Assembly: GCF_003013395.1 (NCBI RefSeq)
Contig: NZ_PXZM01000011.1
Location: forward strand, 62,001-126,000
Length of the DNA stretch: 64,000 bases
Direction of reading: 5' to 3'
DNA from: Brevibacillus fortis
Lineage (GTDB): Bacteria > Bacillota > Bacilli > Brevibacillales > Brevibacillaceae
Part shown: piece by piece, positions 41,556-50,214 of the stretch
Layout: the number at the start of each line of letters is the position of its first letter
How positions within the stretch are numbered: the stretch's first letter is position 1
Made by a program: the position numbers and the translations under genes
The notes under the pieces: model-generated
The model's input: the letters and a program-made list of their open reading frames with translations, nothing else
What the model was told of the DNA's origin: nothing
Databases searched by the model: none

Positions 41556-42436
41556 TGACAGTGCACATGGAGGATGTTTATCGGGAGTATAAAGCATTAA
41601 TGTTTTCTCTTGCGTACCGGATGACTGGCTCGGTAACAGAAGCGGAGGACATTGTTCAGGATACGTTTCTTGCGTTGGCAGGCACCGACATCCAAGACAT
41701 TCACCATGTAAAAAGCTATCTGTGCAAAGCGGTGACCAATCGCAGTCTGGACTTGTTAAAATCAGCCCGGTGGAAGCGGGAGCAGTATGTAGGGGAATGG
41801 TTGCCGGAGCCGATGGTAGACGCTTCGGCAACGAATGATCCGTTGCACACTGTGATTGCCGAAGAATCGGTCTCGTATGGCTTGCTTGTTTTGCTCGAGA
41901 ATTTGTCGCCACCGGAGCGGGCCGTCTATGTACTGCGCACAGCCCTCGACTACGAATACAGTGAGATTGCCGCGATGCTGGAAAAGACGGAAGCGGGCTG
42001 TCGCAAGCTGTTTAGCCGCGCCGGACAAAAGCTGAAAGACGCAGGGTATCAGGGGGCAGTTCCTCAGTCGAATCGTTCCACACGTTTGGTGGAACAGCTG
42101 ATGCATGCGATCTCCAAATCAGATGCGAAGGCATTGATCGGGCTCTTAACAAATGATTCCGTGCTTATCAGCGATGGTGGCGGAAAAGTCAAAGCAGCGA
42201 TTCGCCCGATCTTCTCAGACGAACGGATTGCTGCCTTCTGGCTGGGTGTCTGGCCGAGGTGGGATTCGCATGCTACCGTGCAGATTCGCTCGATAAATGG
42301 TCAGGATGGAGTCCTCGTTTTCTCCGAAGGTAAGCTGAAAATGATCCTCCAGATCACCGTCAGTGAGGAAGAAGATCGAATTAAGCATGTGTACATGATG
42401 GTCAATCCTGACAAGCTAGCGCATCTACAAAAATAA
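41555..42436 (+). CDS. ECF41-family sigma factor
   Basis: RNA polymerase sigma factor of 293 residues with its own regulatory C-terminal domain instead of an anti-sigma factor. Sigma-2 lies at about 8-75, sigma-4 at about 112-165, and a SnoaL-like extension at about 175-290. The ECF41 hallmarks are present: WLPEP in the linker (82-86) and DGGGK in the extension (207-211). ATG 41555 overlaps the dioxygenase stop codon. The next gene encodes an AhpD-like protein, the classical ECF41 target type, and carries the ECF41 promoter motif. Confidence 0.93.
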   Translation: MTVHMEDVYREYKALMFSLAYRMTGSVTEAEDIVQDTFLALAGTDIQDIHHVKSYLCKAVTNRSLDLLKSARWKREQYVGEWLPEPMVDASATNDPLHTVIAEESVSYGLLVLLENLSPPERAVYVLRTALDYEYSEIAAMLEKTEAGCRKLFSRAGQKLKDAGYQGAVPQSNRSTRLVEQLMHAISKSDAKALIGLLTNDSVLISDGGGKVKAAIRPIFSDERIAAFWLGVWPRWDSHATVQIRSINGQDGVLVFSEGKLKMILQITVSEEEDRIKHVYMMVNPDKLAHLQK

Positions 42437-42447
42437 ATTGGATTCTT

Positions 42448-42474
42448 TGTCACAAGAACACAACATCACTCGTC
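42448..42474 (+). promoter_or_regulatory. ECF41 promoter before the AhpD-like gene
   Basis: TGTCACA at 42448-42454 and CGTC at 42471-42474 are separated by 16 bp, matching the promoter motif known for ECF41 sigma factors. It lies 43 bp before the start of the carboxymuconolactone decarboxylase-family gene. Confidence 0.85.
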
Positions 42475-42517
42475 TTTGAGGTTGAAAGCAAATTCGAGTG
42501 GAGAGGACAGATGAATC

Positions 42518-42964
42518 ATGCAAGCTAGATTGAATCATCGTGCAGCAAATCCTGAGGCGTATCAAACCATGCTCAAGCTGGAAAATTTCGTGAATGAGAG
42601 CGGCTTGGACAAAAAACTGATTGAGCTGATCAAAATTCGTGCTTCCCAAATCAACGGCTGCGCTTTTTGCATGGATATGCATACACAGGATGCGCGCAAG
42701 CTCGGTGAAACAGAGCAACGCATTTATTTAATCAGCCTATGGAGAGAATCTGCGGTTTACACAGAAGCAGAGCGGGCAGTCCTTGCTCTGACAGAAGCTG
42801 TCACTGTCATTACGGCTAATGGTGTTTCAGAAGAGCTCTACCAGCAGGTTCGCGAGCATTTTGACGAAAACCAGTACGTTGCCTTGATTATGGCGATCAA
42901 TACGATCAACAGCTGGAACCGAATCGCGATTTCCACAGGAATGAGTGCTCCGTTTAATAAGTAA
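42518..42964 (+). CDS. Carboxymuconolactone decarboxylase / AhpD-like protein
   Basis: Small all-helical protein of 148 residues from the CMD/AhpD family. The redox motif is NGCAFCMDMH with C48, C51 and H55, as in AhpD peroxidase adaptors. The size and the downstream WRES and LTEAVT helices fit the family. ATG 42518 follows GAGAGGAC. An ECF41 promoter sits upstream, so expression should depend on the adjacent sigma factor. Likely role: thiol-based peroxide or electrophile detoxification; the substrate is not known. Confidence 0.93.
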   Translation: MQARLNHRAANPEAYQTMLKLENFVNESGLDKKLIELIKIRASQINGCAFCMDMHTQDARKLGETEQRIYLISLWRESAVYTEAERAVLALTEAVTVITANGVSEELYQQVREHFDENQYVALIMAINTINSWNRIAISTGMSAPFNK

Positions 42965-42977
42965 CAATCAGTCAATC

Positions 42978-43019
42978 AAAAAGACACGCCTCTTAAGAAA
43001 AAAGGAGCGTGTCTTTTTT
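42978..43019 (+). terminator. Terminator of the AhpD-like gene
   Basis: AAAAGACACGC pairs with GCGTGTCTTTT, ending in six Ts. It may also serve the convergent gene on the other strand. Confidence 0.85.
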
Positions 43020-43024
43020 CGTTG

Positions 43025-43570
43025 CTATACATCCATCTCGACTTTTCTGCCAACATAGAATTGCTTCTCTTCGGAAAGGGGATTACCTTTGGCGGTCAGC
43101 ACGGTGGGCGTAATCCGGAAGATGGCGGTTGTACTGCCCATCGAAGAACGATACTTAATGACATGCTGCAAAGGCAGCGGTTCTGAATAGTAGCCGGGGA
43201 CGTACTTGTCGATCATGGATTGCATCGCATCGCGCATCTCCTCAGGCTCCGAAACACGCTCAATTGTCCCGGAGATAAACACACTCATATAAGCCGTATC
43301 AATATGGGCAGGCACAGGTGAGGCGATTGTACCGTACTCCTCGCAAACACTGAAACATACGCGGTTGTTGCCATTGATCATCTCGATTTTTCTGCCAGAA
43401 TCCGCGCCGTGAAAATAAATACAGCCATTCCACCAAGCAAAATTCAAAGGCAGGATGTACGGCTCGATTTCATTGGACAAGCCGAGATGGCCGACCTTTG
43501 CCACTTGCAAAAACTGGTCAATTTGCTCCTGATCGGTAATGGTACGCTTGGAATATCGAATTGGTATCAT
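43025..43570 (-). CDS. Pyridoxamine 5'-phosphate oxidase-family flavoprotein
   Basis: The 181-residue protein has the split-barrel FMN-binding fold of the PNPOx-like/NimA group. Visible features are the short N-terminal strand block VGHLGLSNEIEPYILPLNFAW, cut to its core VGHLGLS and PYILPLNF, the GRKIEMINGNNRVCF segment that binds FMN phosphate, and a C-terminal RSSMGSTTAIFRI strand. Such proteins reduce or bind flavin-linked substrates including F420- or nitro-compound relatives. ATG 43570 is used. Convergent with the AhpD-like gene; a single-gene unit. Confidence 0.85.
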   Translation of the reverse strand: MIPIRYSKRTITDQEQIDQFLQVAKVGHLGLSNEIEPYILPLNFAWWNGCIYFHGADSGRKIEMINGNNRVCFSVCEEYGTIASPVPAHIDTAYMSVFISGTIERVSEPEEMRDAMQSMIDKYVPGYYSEPLPLQHVIKYRSSMGSTTAIFRITPTVLTAKGNPLSEEKQFYVGRKVEMDV

Positions 43571-43667
43571 GTCGAGTCCCCCAGTCTGTCGTTGTTATTC
43601 TGATCGTAGTTGGTATTTGACTAGGAGAAAAGGTGCAATTTTGGCAAAAGAGAACAGGTCAGATGAC

Positions 43668-43702
43668 AAAAAAATAACCGCCCTCTACTAGCAGGGGCGG
43701 TA
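43668..43702 (-). terminator. Terminator of the yfhP-like gene
   Basis: On the minus strand ACCGCCCC and GGGCGGT pair, followed by TATTTTTTT. Confidence 0.82.
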
Positions 43703-43712
43703 GTCTCGTCGA

Positions 43713-44702
43713 TTACGAGCGTTTTGAATCCAATTTTTTGGTAAGCTGTTCTTCTCCGCGATGGATCCAGCCGACGAAGGAATCACGGATGGTTAGATCA
43801 AAGTCGAGGTAGACCACGGCGACGAACATGTAATGACTTTTCCCTTGAAAACGGGAGCGGTAGCGCAGATCAATCCATTTGACCTCATAGCCAAAGGAGC
43901 GCTCCTTTGTTTCTACATGCACATGATGGGTAAATGCGAGGAAGGATTGGACTTTGTAACTTTTTTTGGCTGCTGCAATCCGCTCATTTTCCGGTTTGAT
44001 CGAGAAGGTGTCCAGGATGACGACATCCCCTGAAATGACTTCACCTACATACCAATGCTGGTCTGTTTTGGCGACGAAGGTCCAATACGTCCAGGAAAGA
44101 GTAGGGATGATGGTGAAGGTACCAGCTTTGCCGATTCGCTGACGAACCAACTCGGTCGTTCGTCTTTGCGCCTGACAACGCCAGTAGTAGTATCCGGCAA
44201 TAATCACGTATATCCATAAAAAGACGTGTCCAGGATGCGCGCCTGCCGCCCAGAGCATAAAGCCGACGAGATGAGCAGCGAAAATGGACGGATCAAAGAT
44301 GAAAATGGCGTTGAGCGCCACCCATTTGTCGCGAAACGGGTACAGGCCCTTTGTGCCATAGGAGTTGAACAAGTCAACGAATACGTGTAAACATACGGCC
44401 AGGAATATCCAGCCGAGCAAATGCAGCCAATGGAGCTGTGGCATTATGGCCTGGATGAGAACAAAAATGGCTCCAGTCCAGAGAAATAAAGCGGGAACCG
44501 AGTGAGAAACGCCTCGGTGGTTGCGAATGTAGGCAGCGGTACCACGAAGGCGGACTAAGCCATCCAGATCAGGTGCCTGCGAGCCAATGACCGTACCAAT
44601 CATGACGGCTACTGCAAGTGACGGAGTAGAAGCTACAACAGGATCAAGGTAGGCGAGCCCGGCCAATCCAAAGCCCATGGCAAAATGTGTGGCTGTATCC
44701 AT
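43713..44702 (-). CDS. yfhP: Membrane-bound metal-dependent hydrolase family protein, YfhP-like
   Basis: Membrane protein of 329 residues from ATG 44702 (MDTATHF); a GTG at 44732 is possible but has no site. The N-terminal part has the DUF457/YdjM pattern: DTATHFAMGFGLAG, SQAPDLDGL, NHRGVSHSVP and HVFVDLFNSYGT, with His and Asp residues that probably bind metal, among about five helices. The C-terminal 130 residues are soluble. B. subtilis has the same gene beside mutY (yfhP-yfhQ), as here, which supports the name. Biochemical activity is not established. Confidence 0.87.
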   Translation of the reverse strand: MDTATHFAMGFGLAGLAYLDPVVASTPSLAVAVMIGTVIGSQAPDLDGLVRLRGTAAYIRNHRGVSHSVPALFLWTGAIFVLIQAIMPQLHWLHLLGWIFLAVCLHVFVDLFNSYGTKGLYPFRDKWVALNAIFIFDPSIFAAHLVGFMLWAAGAHPGHVFLWIYVIIAGYYYWRCQAQRRTTELVRQRIGKAGTFTIIPTLSWTYWTFVAKTDQHWYVGEVISGDVVILDTFSIKPENERIAAAKKSYKVQSFLAFTHHVHVETKERSFGYEVKWIDLRYRSRFQGKSHYMFVAVVYLDFDLTIRDSFVGWIHRGEEQLTKKLDSKRS

Positions 44703-44861
44703 GGAATCGTTGTCTTCCTCCCTTCCTTCCACTTTTATTGTTTATTATAGCGTTTGCCTAAGATGAATTCTCTCCCCTTCTGAAAATATTTGTGAGCTTG
44801 TTCGCATGGGGTGAGAAGGGTATGATGAAAGCGTTGAATCGTTAAAGGAGGAACATGTCGC

Positions 44862-45152
44862 ATGCTAACGGTTTTCATTGAATACAAGCTGGATTCTGAA
44901 AAACGGAGTCACGCTCTGCGATTGCTTACCTCCATGGCTGAGCGCATGGAAGCGATGGGTGCACGTCAGTATCGCTCAATGGAGGGCTTGGATCAGCCCG
45001 GTCTGTTTGTCGAAGCATTTGATGTCGAGACTGTTCAAGCATATGAAGCGATCAAGGCAAACCGATTGGCAGACCAAGACTTTTGCGACTGTGTTTCCGG
45101 CGGAGCTGCGAAACTGCATGTGTGGGCGTTTCGTCCAGCGGAACTGGGATGA
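44862..45152 (+). CDS. Small alpha/beta protein before mutY, unknown
   Basis: A 96-residue soluble protein from ATG 44862, with AAGGAGG 10 bp upstream. The strand-helix-strand pattern (LTVFIEYKLD, a basic helix, then QYRSMEGLDQPGLFVEAFDV) suggests a ferredoxin-like dimeric alpha/beta barrel, such as the ABM or NIPSNAP-like folds. Two nearby cysteines occur in FCDCVSGG. It lies 21 bp before mutY on the same strand and is probably co-transcribed. No specific family is assigned. Confidence 0.75.
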   Translation: MLTVFIEYKLDSEKRSHALRLLTSMAERMEAMGARQYRSMEGLDQPGLFVEAFDVETVQAYEAIKANRLADQDFCDCVSGGAAKLHVWAFRPAELG

Positions 45153-45173
45153 AAAGGAGTAGAATAAAAGCAA

Positions 45174-46280
45174 ATGGCAAGAAAAAAAGAAAGCTTGAAA
45201 TATACACTACCTGAACAATTTCATGTTTTTGGCTTTGCCCAGGATTTGCTGGCCTGGTACGACTCACAAAAGCGGGATTTGCCTTGGCGGATCAACAAAG
45301 ACCCATATCGAATCTGGGTATCGGAGATCATGCTTCAGCAAACACGCGTAGAGACTGTTAAACCTTATTATGCGAATTTCATGGGAAAATTTCCGACGGT
45401 GAGTGATTTAGCACAAGCTCCCGAGGAAGATGTGTTAAAAGCGTGGGAAGGACTCGGTTATTACTCCCGCGCGCGCAATCTTCAAGCCGCAGCCCGCGAG
45501 GTAACGGTACGCTACGGAGGAGTTGTGCCAGATACACCAGAAGAGATCGCTACACTAAAAGGTGTGGGGCCATACACAGCAGGAGCCATTCTTAGCATCG
45601 CCTATGAAAAGGCGGAGCCAGCTGTGGATGGAAACGTTATGCGTGTCTTTTCACGTCTGCTGTATTTAACTGACGACATCGCCAAGCCTGCCACGAGAAT
45701 CAAAATCGAGCATCTCGTACGACAGGTCATTCCGGCGGGGAGAGCGGGAGATTTCAATCAGGCATTAATGGAGCTGGGAGCGATGGTCTGTGTACCACGC
45801 ACTCCGCAATGCTTGACCTGTCCGGTGTTTGACTACTGTATGGCGCGTCAGGAGGGTGTGGCAGAAGAGCTGCCGGTCAAAGGCAAAGCCAAACCTCCAC
45901 GTCCTGTTGATCTGCAAGTAGGCATTATCATTCGCGACGGCAAAGTATTGATTAACAAACGGCCCGATCAGGGGCTTCTCGCCGGCATGTGGGAATTCCC
46001 TACTGTTGAAACCGAACAAGAAAGTGATGCTGCCAAACAGGAGGCACTTGCAGTTGGTTTGCGTGAACGATTCGGAATCGATGTAGAAGTCATGCAGCTA
46101 TTAGGTACGGTTCAGCATGTTTTCTCCCATTTGCAGTGGAACATGCAAGTATGGTCCTGTGACTGGATCGAAGGGGACGAGCTCCCAGCTCATGCAAGAT
46201 ACGCGGTTTGGGAGGAATTAGATGCATACACCATCCCGATGGCGCATCAAAAAATTCGCGAGCTGTTGAGACAAAAATAA
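45174..46280 (+). CDS. mutY: A/G-specific adenine DNA glycosylase
   Basis: Removes adenine mispaired with 8-oxoguanine. In 368 residues: HhH-GPD domain with catalytic E51 (SEIMLQQTRV) and D152 (AVDGNVMRV), helix-hairpin-helix LKGVGPYTAGAI (128-139), a 4Fe-4S cluster at C206, C213, C216 and C222 (C-x6-C-x2-C-x5-C), and a C-terminal NUDIX-like domain (about 240-365) that reads 8-oxoG. ATG 45174 follows GGAG at a slightly long distance. Neighbouring yfhP matches the Bacillus context. Confidence 0.96.
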   Translation: MARKKESLKYTLPEQFHVFGFAQDLLAWYDSQKRDLPWRINKDPYRIWVSEIMLQQTRVETVKPYYANFMGKFPTVSDLAQAPEEDVLKAWEGLGYYSRARNLQAAAREVTVRYGGVVPDTPEEIATLKGVGPYTAGAILSIAYEKAEPAVDGNVMRVFSRLLYLTDDIAKPATRIKIEHLVRQVIPAGRAGDFNQALMELGAMVCVPRTPQCLTCPVFDYCMARQEGVAEELPVKGKAKPPRPVDLQVGIIIRDGKVLINKRPDQGLLAGMWEFPTVETEQESDAAKQEALAVGLRERFGIDVEVMQLLGTVQHVFSHLQWNMQVWSCDWIEGDELPAHARYAVWEELDAYTIPMAHQKIRELLRQK

Positions 46281-46288
46281 TGATTAGA

Positions 46289-46320
46289 CAAAGCTGTCGA
46301 GCATTTCTCGGCAGCTTTTA
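46289..46320 (+). terminator. Terminator of mutY
   Basis: AAAGCTGTCGAG and CTCGGCAGCTTT pair and are followed by TATTTC. It overlaps the end of the convergent HAD gene. Confidence 0.78.
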
Positions 46321-47094
46321 TTTCATCAGACCGATGTGACGCAAGCCGTGAGATATCCCGCCATCATCGACGTGTCTCGTTACGTAATTGGCATGCGGCA
46401 ACAAAGCTTCATGCGCATTGCCCATCGCGATCCCCATCCCGACATAAGAGAGCATTTCTTTGTCATTCAGACCGTCTCCAAACGCAACTGCCTTGCTTGG
46501 GGCAAGCCCGATATGCGAGAGGATCGCTTCAATACCAAGTGCCTTTGAACCGCCTTTCGCAAAAACATCCATACAATACTCATGCCAGCGTATAAACGAG
46601 AGAGCGGGAATCTCTTCTCTGTACTGTTGTTCATGTGCATCTGGTGTAAACAACAGCGCTTGATAAATATTTTCAGAATGGGCGAAGTCCGTATTTTGAT
46701 CAGGGGAATCAAGCTTCAATTGCTGAAAGGTCCAATCCAGATAAGGATGCTGCTTATGGGTAGAAAAGCCCGCCTTACTGCCTTGAAACACGATGGGATG
46801 GTCGTGCAGGGCCGCGATCTGCTGTAATTGTTCGAGTGTTTTGGTCGGGATGGGGCGGTCATAAATAGTTTTTCCTTGATAGACGACATATGCACCATTG
46901 CAACTAATATACGAGTCGATGCCGCACTGCTGGGCCAGCTCGTCAAAATAATAATGAGCTCTGCCTGTTGCTAAGACGACCTCGATCTTGTTGTTTTGCA
47001 GCTCTTGAATGGCTTCGAGTGTATCCGGTGGTATGATTTTCTCTTCGTTGACGAGTGTTCCATCAATGTCTAAAAAGACGATTTGATACTCCAT
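46318..47094 (-). CDS. HAD-superfamily phosphatase, Cof type
   Basis: The 258-residue Cof-subfamily (IIB) hydrolase starts at ATG 47094, with GGGGAGTG upstream. HAD motifs: I, FLDIDGTLV (nucleophile Asp and acid Asp); II, LATGRA; III, a Lys in KGGSKALG; IV, AFGDGLNDKEML. The C2-type cap (about 85-185) sits between motifs II and III. Such proteins dephosphorylate sugar phosphates, FMN or pyridoxal phosphate; the substrate is not known. Convergent with mutY. Confidence 0.9.
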   Translation of the reverse strand: MEYQIVFLDIDGTLVNEEKIIPPDTLEAIQELQNNKIEVVLATGRAHYYFDELAQQCGIDSYISCNGAYVVYQGKTIYDRPIPTKTLEQLQQIAALHDHPIVFQGSKAGFSTHKQHPYLDWTFQQLKLDSPDQNTDFAHSENIYQALLFTPDAHEQQYREEIPALSFIRWHEYCMDVFAKGGSKALGIEAILSHIGLAPSKAVAFGDGLNDKEMLSYVGMGIAMGNAHEALLPHANYVTRHVDDGGISHGLRHIGLMK

Positions 47095-47166
47095 GATTTC
47101 ACTCCCCACTTTTCTCTTTTGAATCCATTATAAAGCTTCGAGAGAGGGGAAGAGCAGTGGAAAATA

Positions 47167-47197
47167 AAAAGATCATGCCCCCGCAGACATGATCTTT
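47167..47197 (-). terminator. Terminator after the microprotein cluster
   Basis: AAAGATCATG and CATGATCTTT pair perfectly; on the minus strand this is followed by TTTTATTTT, just past the 52-residue ORF. Confidence 0.82.
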
Positions 47198-47213
47198 GTG
47201 AAACTGCTTCTTT

Positions 47214-47372
47214 TTATCGAATCAAAAACTCTGGAAATTGTGTGACGATCTGATGCTTTTGTTCTTCGATGCGTTTCAGCGCTTGCTGTTGCATGTATTT
47301 TGCTTCAATTTGCTTCGGTGTCAATTTCCGTTTCTCAATAATGATTGTGAAGAAAATCATTGGAATGTACAT
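47214..47372 (-). CDS. YrzI-like microprotein, 52 residues
   Basis: ATG 47372 is preceded by GGGAGGG. The product starts with a short hydrophobic block (MYIPMIFFTIIIEKRKL) and continues as a charged helix rich in Gln, Lys and Glu. The N-terminal pattern, hydrophobic residues followed by TxxIxKRK, resembles the YrzI family of tiny sporulation-associated proteins in Bacillus. It is the last of several tiny ORFs on this strand and has its own terminator. Function unknown. Confidence 0.65.
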   Translation of the reverse strand: MYIPMIFFTIIIEKRKLTPKQIEAKYMQQQALKRIEEQKHQIVTQFPEFLIR

Positions 47373-47407
47373 GAGTGTATCCCTCCCATCCCGTTAGTTT
47401 GGTGCAG

Positions 47408-47473
47408 TCAGCTGCCATCTATCGCTTTGACTCCTGTAAACCTCATCATCTGACGCCGTTGTTTGTTTTTCAT
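47408..47473 (-). CDS. Candidate 21-residue microprotein
   Basis: ATG 47473 follows AGGAGGG at an ideal 8 bp. The peptide MKNKQRRQMMRFTGVKAIDG plus Ser is highly basic. It lies between two YrzI-like ORFs on the same strand. Only the ribosome binding site and the context support it; it could also be a leader for the next ORF. Confidence 0.4.
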   Translation of the reverse strand: MKNKQRRQMMRFTGVKAIDGS

Positions 47474-47514
47474 ACCAAAATCCCTCCTGTAGTCACGTAA
47501 TCGTGTTTCGTCCA

Positions 47515-47667
47515 TTAAATGCGGCTCACAAATTGTGCTGCTTCAATAGCATGTTCTTCGGCGCGTTCTTCGAGATAGCGACAGCGAGCAGATTCTGCGA
47601 AAAGCTTCTCCGCTTGTTCTTTATTGCGTTCAATCTTGACTGTGAAAAGAAAAAAGTTCAGTACCAT
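47515..47667 (-). CDS. YrzI-like microprotein, 50 residues
   Basis: ATG 47667 is preceded by GGGGGTGAT. The product begins MVLNFFLFTVKIERNKEQ and continues as an amphipathic, Glu/Ala-rich helix. The start (two or three hydrophobics, then TxxIxRxK) matches the YrzI pattern and resembles the 52-residue protein further downstream, suggesting duplication. Codons are typical of neighbouring genes. Function unknown. Confidence 0.62.
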   Translation of the reverse strand: MVLNFFLFTVKIERNKEQAEKLFAESARCRYLEERAEEHAIEAAQFVSRI

Positions 47668-47710
47668 TACCAATCACCCCCTTTCAAGGAGAAAAATGTT
47701 AATTGATGAG

Positions 47711-47813
47711 AAAGAAAAAGACCACGGGCGAAAGCCTGCGGTCTTCTGGCAACCAAAACGGACATGCCGTTTTGGAGGACATAGAAAGACCACAAGCAAC
47801 AACGCCTGTGGTC
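47711..47813 (-). terminator. Three successive hairpins within the microprotein cluster
   Basis: GACCACA/TGTGGTC (47788-47813), CCAAAACG/CGTTTTGG (47753-47776) and AAGACC-GCAGGC/AAGACCACGGGC (47719-47745, followed on the minus strand by TTTTTCTTT). The last is a proper terminator; all three follow the 33-residue ORF. Confidence 0.65.
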
Positions 47814-47851
47814 GGTATTAGACGAAATGGAAATGTTGAAGAGTACGAATA

Positions 47852-47953
47852 CTACTGGAATTCGTCGACCCAGGAGGCGCTGCTATATTCAGTTAGAACA
47901 TTCACAAGACGATCAGTAAGAGCTGGATTTGGATTCATTGCTATCATCATCAT
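47852..47953 (-). CDS. Candidate 33-residue microprotein
   Basis: Three consecutive ATGs (47953, 47950, 47947) lie behind AAGGAGG. The peptide MMMIAMNPNPALTDRLVNVL continues to a Trp-containing acidic end. It is the first of the minus-strand tiny ORFs and is followed by a set of hairpins. Support comes from the strong site and independent terminator. No family recognised. Confidence 0.45.
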   Translation of the reverse strand: MMMIAMNPNPALTDRLVNVLTEYSSASWVDEFQ

Positions 47954-48196
47954 TGTGCTGCCTCCTTTCTTTCCGTAGTAGTAGTGTGTGGAACGTAATC
48001 TAAGAATATGGCATTTTTTTCTTGTTGTAAAGCGATTTTTTACCTATTTCTAGAAGAAAGTATATTCTGAATATAATAAAAAATAATAAAGAATAAACTT
48101 ATGTGCAGTTTTGTGAGCAAATGAAGGTTTATCATTAGGCATATAGCGGGTATCAATATAGGACAATCATGACACGCAGAAAGGTGATGCTAGCGA

Positions 48197-50164
48197 ATGA
48201 AAACACCCAGACTCACTGTAAAATCCAAGCTAATCGCTACATTTTCCACGATATTGGTGGTCCCCATGCTTTTACTCGGGTTGCTCTCTTATCAGAGTGC
48301 CAAGGCAGAGCTGTCAGATGAATTGCTTACGACTGCCTCTGAGAATGTTCGGCTGATAGACGAGCTTTTAAATCATACATTGCTGGAGCAATCAAGGAAT
48401 GTAGAATGGATTGCTTCTGATATTGTACGCCAAGACAATTTGGAAGAGACCAAAATGGGCACGAAAAAGCAATTGCAGCGTTTTCTCGCGATAAATCCAG
48501 AGGTGAGTGAAGCGTATATCGGGGACGAGACTGGAGCCATGCTGACTGCGAGTGATTCAAAGCTTCCGGATGGATTCGACCCGAGAAAAAGGGATTGGTA
48601 CATAGCAGCCATGAAGCAGCCAGGGAAAAGCATCATTGTAGACCCGTACATTGATGCCATAACCGGAAAAGTCGTGTTGGGAATAGCGATGACCTTGCCA
48701 GATAAATCTGGTGTTCTGGGAATTGATATTCAATTGACAGCGTTGGACGCGACGGTCAAGCAAGCGAAAATCGGTACCCAAGGATATATGGCAATTTTAG
48801 ATAAAAACCGAAAAATGTTGGTGAATCCAAATGGAGAGTCTGGTGTTGAGGTTGTAGAGTCTTGGGCGGATACTGTATATGCAGAAGAGTCTGGGCGTTT
48901 ACAATTTCTCCACGAAGGAAATCCCGTCCAAGCCGTGTTTACTACTAATGAAAATACGGGCTGGAAGCTGGTAGGCGTGATGTATGAGAGTGAAGCAGCA
49001 CAAGCAGCAAATCCGATTTTTTACACGATGCTCGTGATTATAATAGCAGCGCTGGTGGTGGCTAGCGGAGTCATTTACGTGATTTTGCGCTCCTTACTCC
49101 GGCCTTTGCGTATGTTGACAGAAGCAGCTGAAAAAATGAGCCAGGGCGATGTGACACAACAAGTAGATATACGGAGTGACGATGAATTGGGGACGTTGGG
49201 CAAAGCCTTCAATCATATGGCGGAATCTCTTCGTTCCTTGCTCCTCTCTGTGAGCGATTCCGTTCAGCAGTTGGCTTCTTCAGCAGAGCAGCTCTCAGCA
49301 AGCGCGGACCAGACAAGCAAAGCGACAGAACAGATCGCAGAGACCATGCAAGAAATGGCGGAGGGAACAGAGCAGCAAGTCTCTCATTCGCAAGAGGGTA
49401 ACGCAGCGGTCGAACAAATGTCGGCAAGAATCGGTCAGATCGCAGAGCATACACAAAATGTATTCACCGCAGCCAAGCAATCATCGGACTTGGCAGTGAC
49501 CGGAAACAAATCCATTCAATCAGCTGTGCTGCAAATGAACGCATCCAGCGAATCGATTCACAGTCTGGCAAAAGTCGTGGATAATCTGGGCACGCGTTCC
49601 CAAGAAATCGGAAACATTGTGGATGTGATTACTGCCATTGCAAACCAAACCAACTTGCTCGCACTCAATGCGGCAATCGAAGCGGCTAGAGCAGGGGAGT
49701 ATGGACGTGGCTTTGCTGTGGTGGCCGATGAGGTACGCAAGCTGGCAGAGCAATCTGCAAGCTCGGCACAACAAATTAGTCAGCTGATCACCGCGATTCA
49801 AGCGGAGACAAATCATGCTGTGATTGTCATGGATCAGAGCAAGCGTGATGTAACGGAAGGGATTGAAAAAGTGAACGAAGCTGGCCAGTCCTTCGAACAA
49901 ATTCAGTCAGCTGTCAATGAAGTGGCAGAGAAAATCGGTCAGGTATCTGAGGCAACGCGTGATTTCTCCACAAGAGCACAGCAAGTGGTTGAGATCATTG
50001 GTCATATTTCAGAGGTGACACTGCAAGCGTCTGATGGAACACAAAGTGTATCCGCAGCTGCACAAGAGCAGCTTGCCTCCATGGAAGAGATCGCTTCTTC
50101 AGCAGTTTCTCTCGAACACCTCGCGGAGGAATTGCAAAACCAGATCGGCAAATTCCGTATCTAA
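48197..50164 (+). CDS. Methyl-accepting chemotaxis protein with dCache sensor
   Basis: Chemoreceptor of 655 residues. Membrane helix 1 is at about 14-34, an extracellular dCache_1 domain at about 38-275 with DPRKRDWY and [10 protein letters not shown] (the Arg, Trp, Tyr, Asp set seen in amino-acid-binding Cache domains), membrane helix 2 at about 280-300, HAMP to about 355, then a long signalling hairpin whose tip contains [20 protein letters not shown] (the CheA/CheW contact). ATG 48197 follows AAGGTGATG. The ligand is inferred to be an amino acid or similar. It stands alone. Confidence 0.94.
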   Translation: MKTPRLTVKSKLIATFSTILVVPMLLLGLLSYQSAKAELSDELLTTASENVRLIDELLNHTLLEQSRNVEWIASDIVRQDNLEETKMGTKKQLQRFLAINPEVSEAYIGDETGAMLTASDSKLPDGFDPRKRDWYIAAMKQPGKSIIVDPYIDAITGKVVLGIAMTLPDKSGVLGIDIQLTALDATVKQAKIGTQGYMAILDKNRKMLVNPNGESGVEVVESWADTVYAEESGRLQFLHEGNPVQAVFTTNENTGWKLVGVMYESEAAQAANPIFYTMLVIIIAALVVASGVIYVILRSLLRPLRMLTEAAEKMSQGDVTQQVDIRSDDELGTLGKAFNHMAESLRSLLLSVSDSVQQLASSAEQLSASADQTSKATEQIAETMQEMAEGTEQQVSHSQEGNAAVEQMSARIGQIAEHTQNVFTAAKQSSDLAVTGNKSIQSAVLQMNASSESIHSLAKVVDNLGTRSQEIGNIVDVITAIANQTNLLALNAAIEAARAGEYGRGFAVVADEVRKLAEQSASSAQQISQLITAIQAETNHAVIVMDQSKRDVTEGIEKVNEAGQSFEQIQSAVNEVAEKIGQVSEATRDFSTRAQQVVEIIGHISEVTLQASDGTQSVSAAAQEQLASMEEIASSAVSLEHLAEELQNQIGKFRI

Positions 50165-50171
50165 AAATAAG

Positions 50172-50212
50172 CCCGGCGCCGTGTTTACATACACGAGCAG
50201 CCGGTTTTTTTT
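50172..50212 (+). terminator. Terminator of the chemoreceptor gene
   Basis: CCGGC-CGTG pairs with CACG-GCCGG, followed by eight Ts. Confidence 0.83.
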
Positions 50213-50214
50213 AC

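Noticed and set aside
49209-49900. Minus-strand frames inside the chemoreceptor gene
   Set aside because: Antisense of the highly conserved MCP signalling domain; no start sites or domains.
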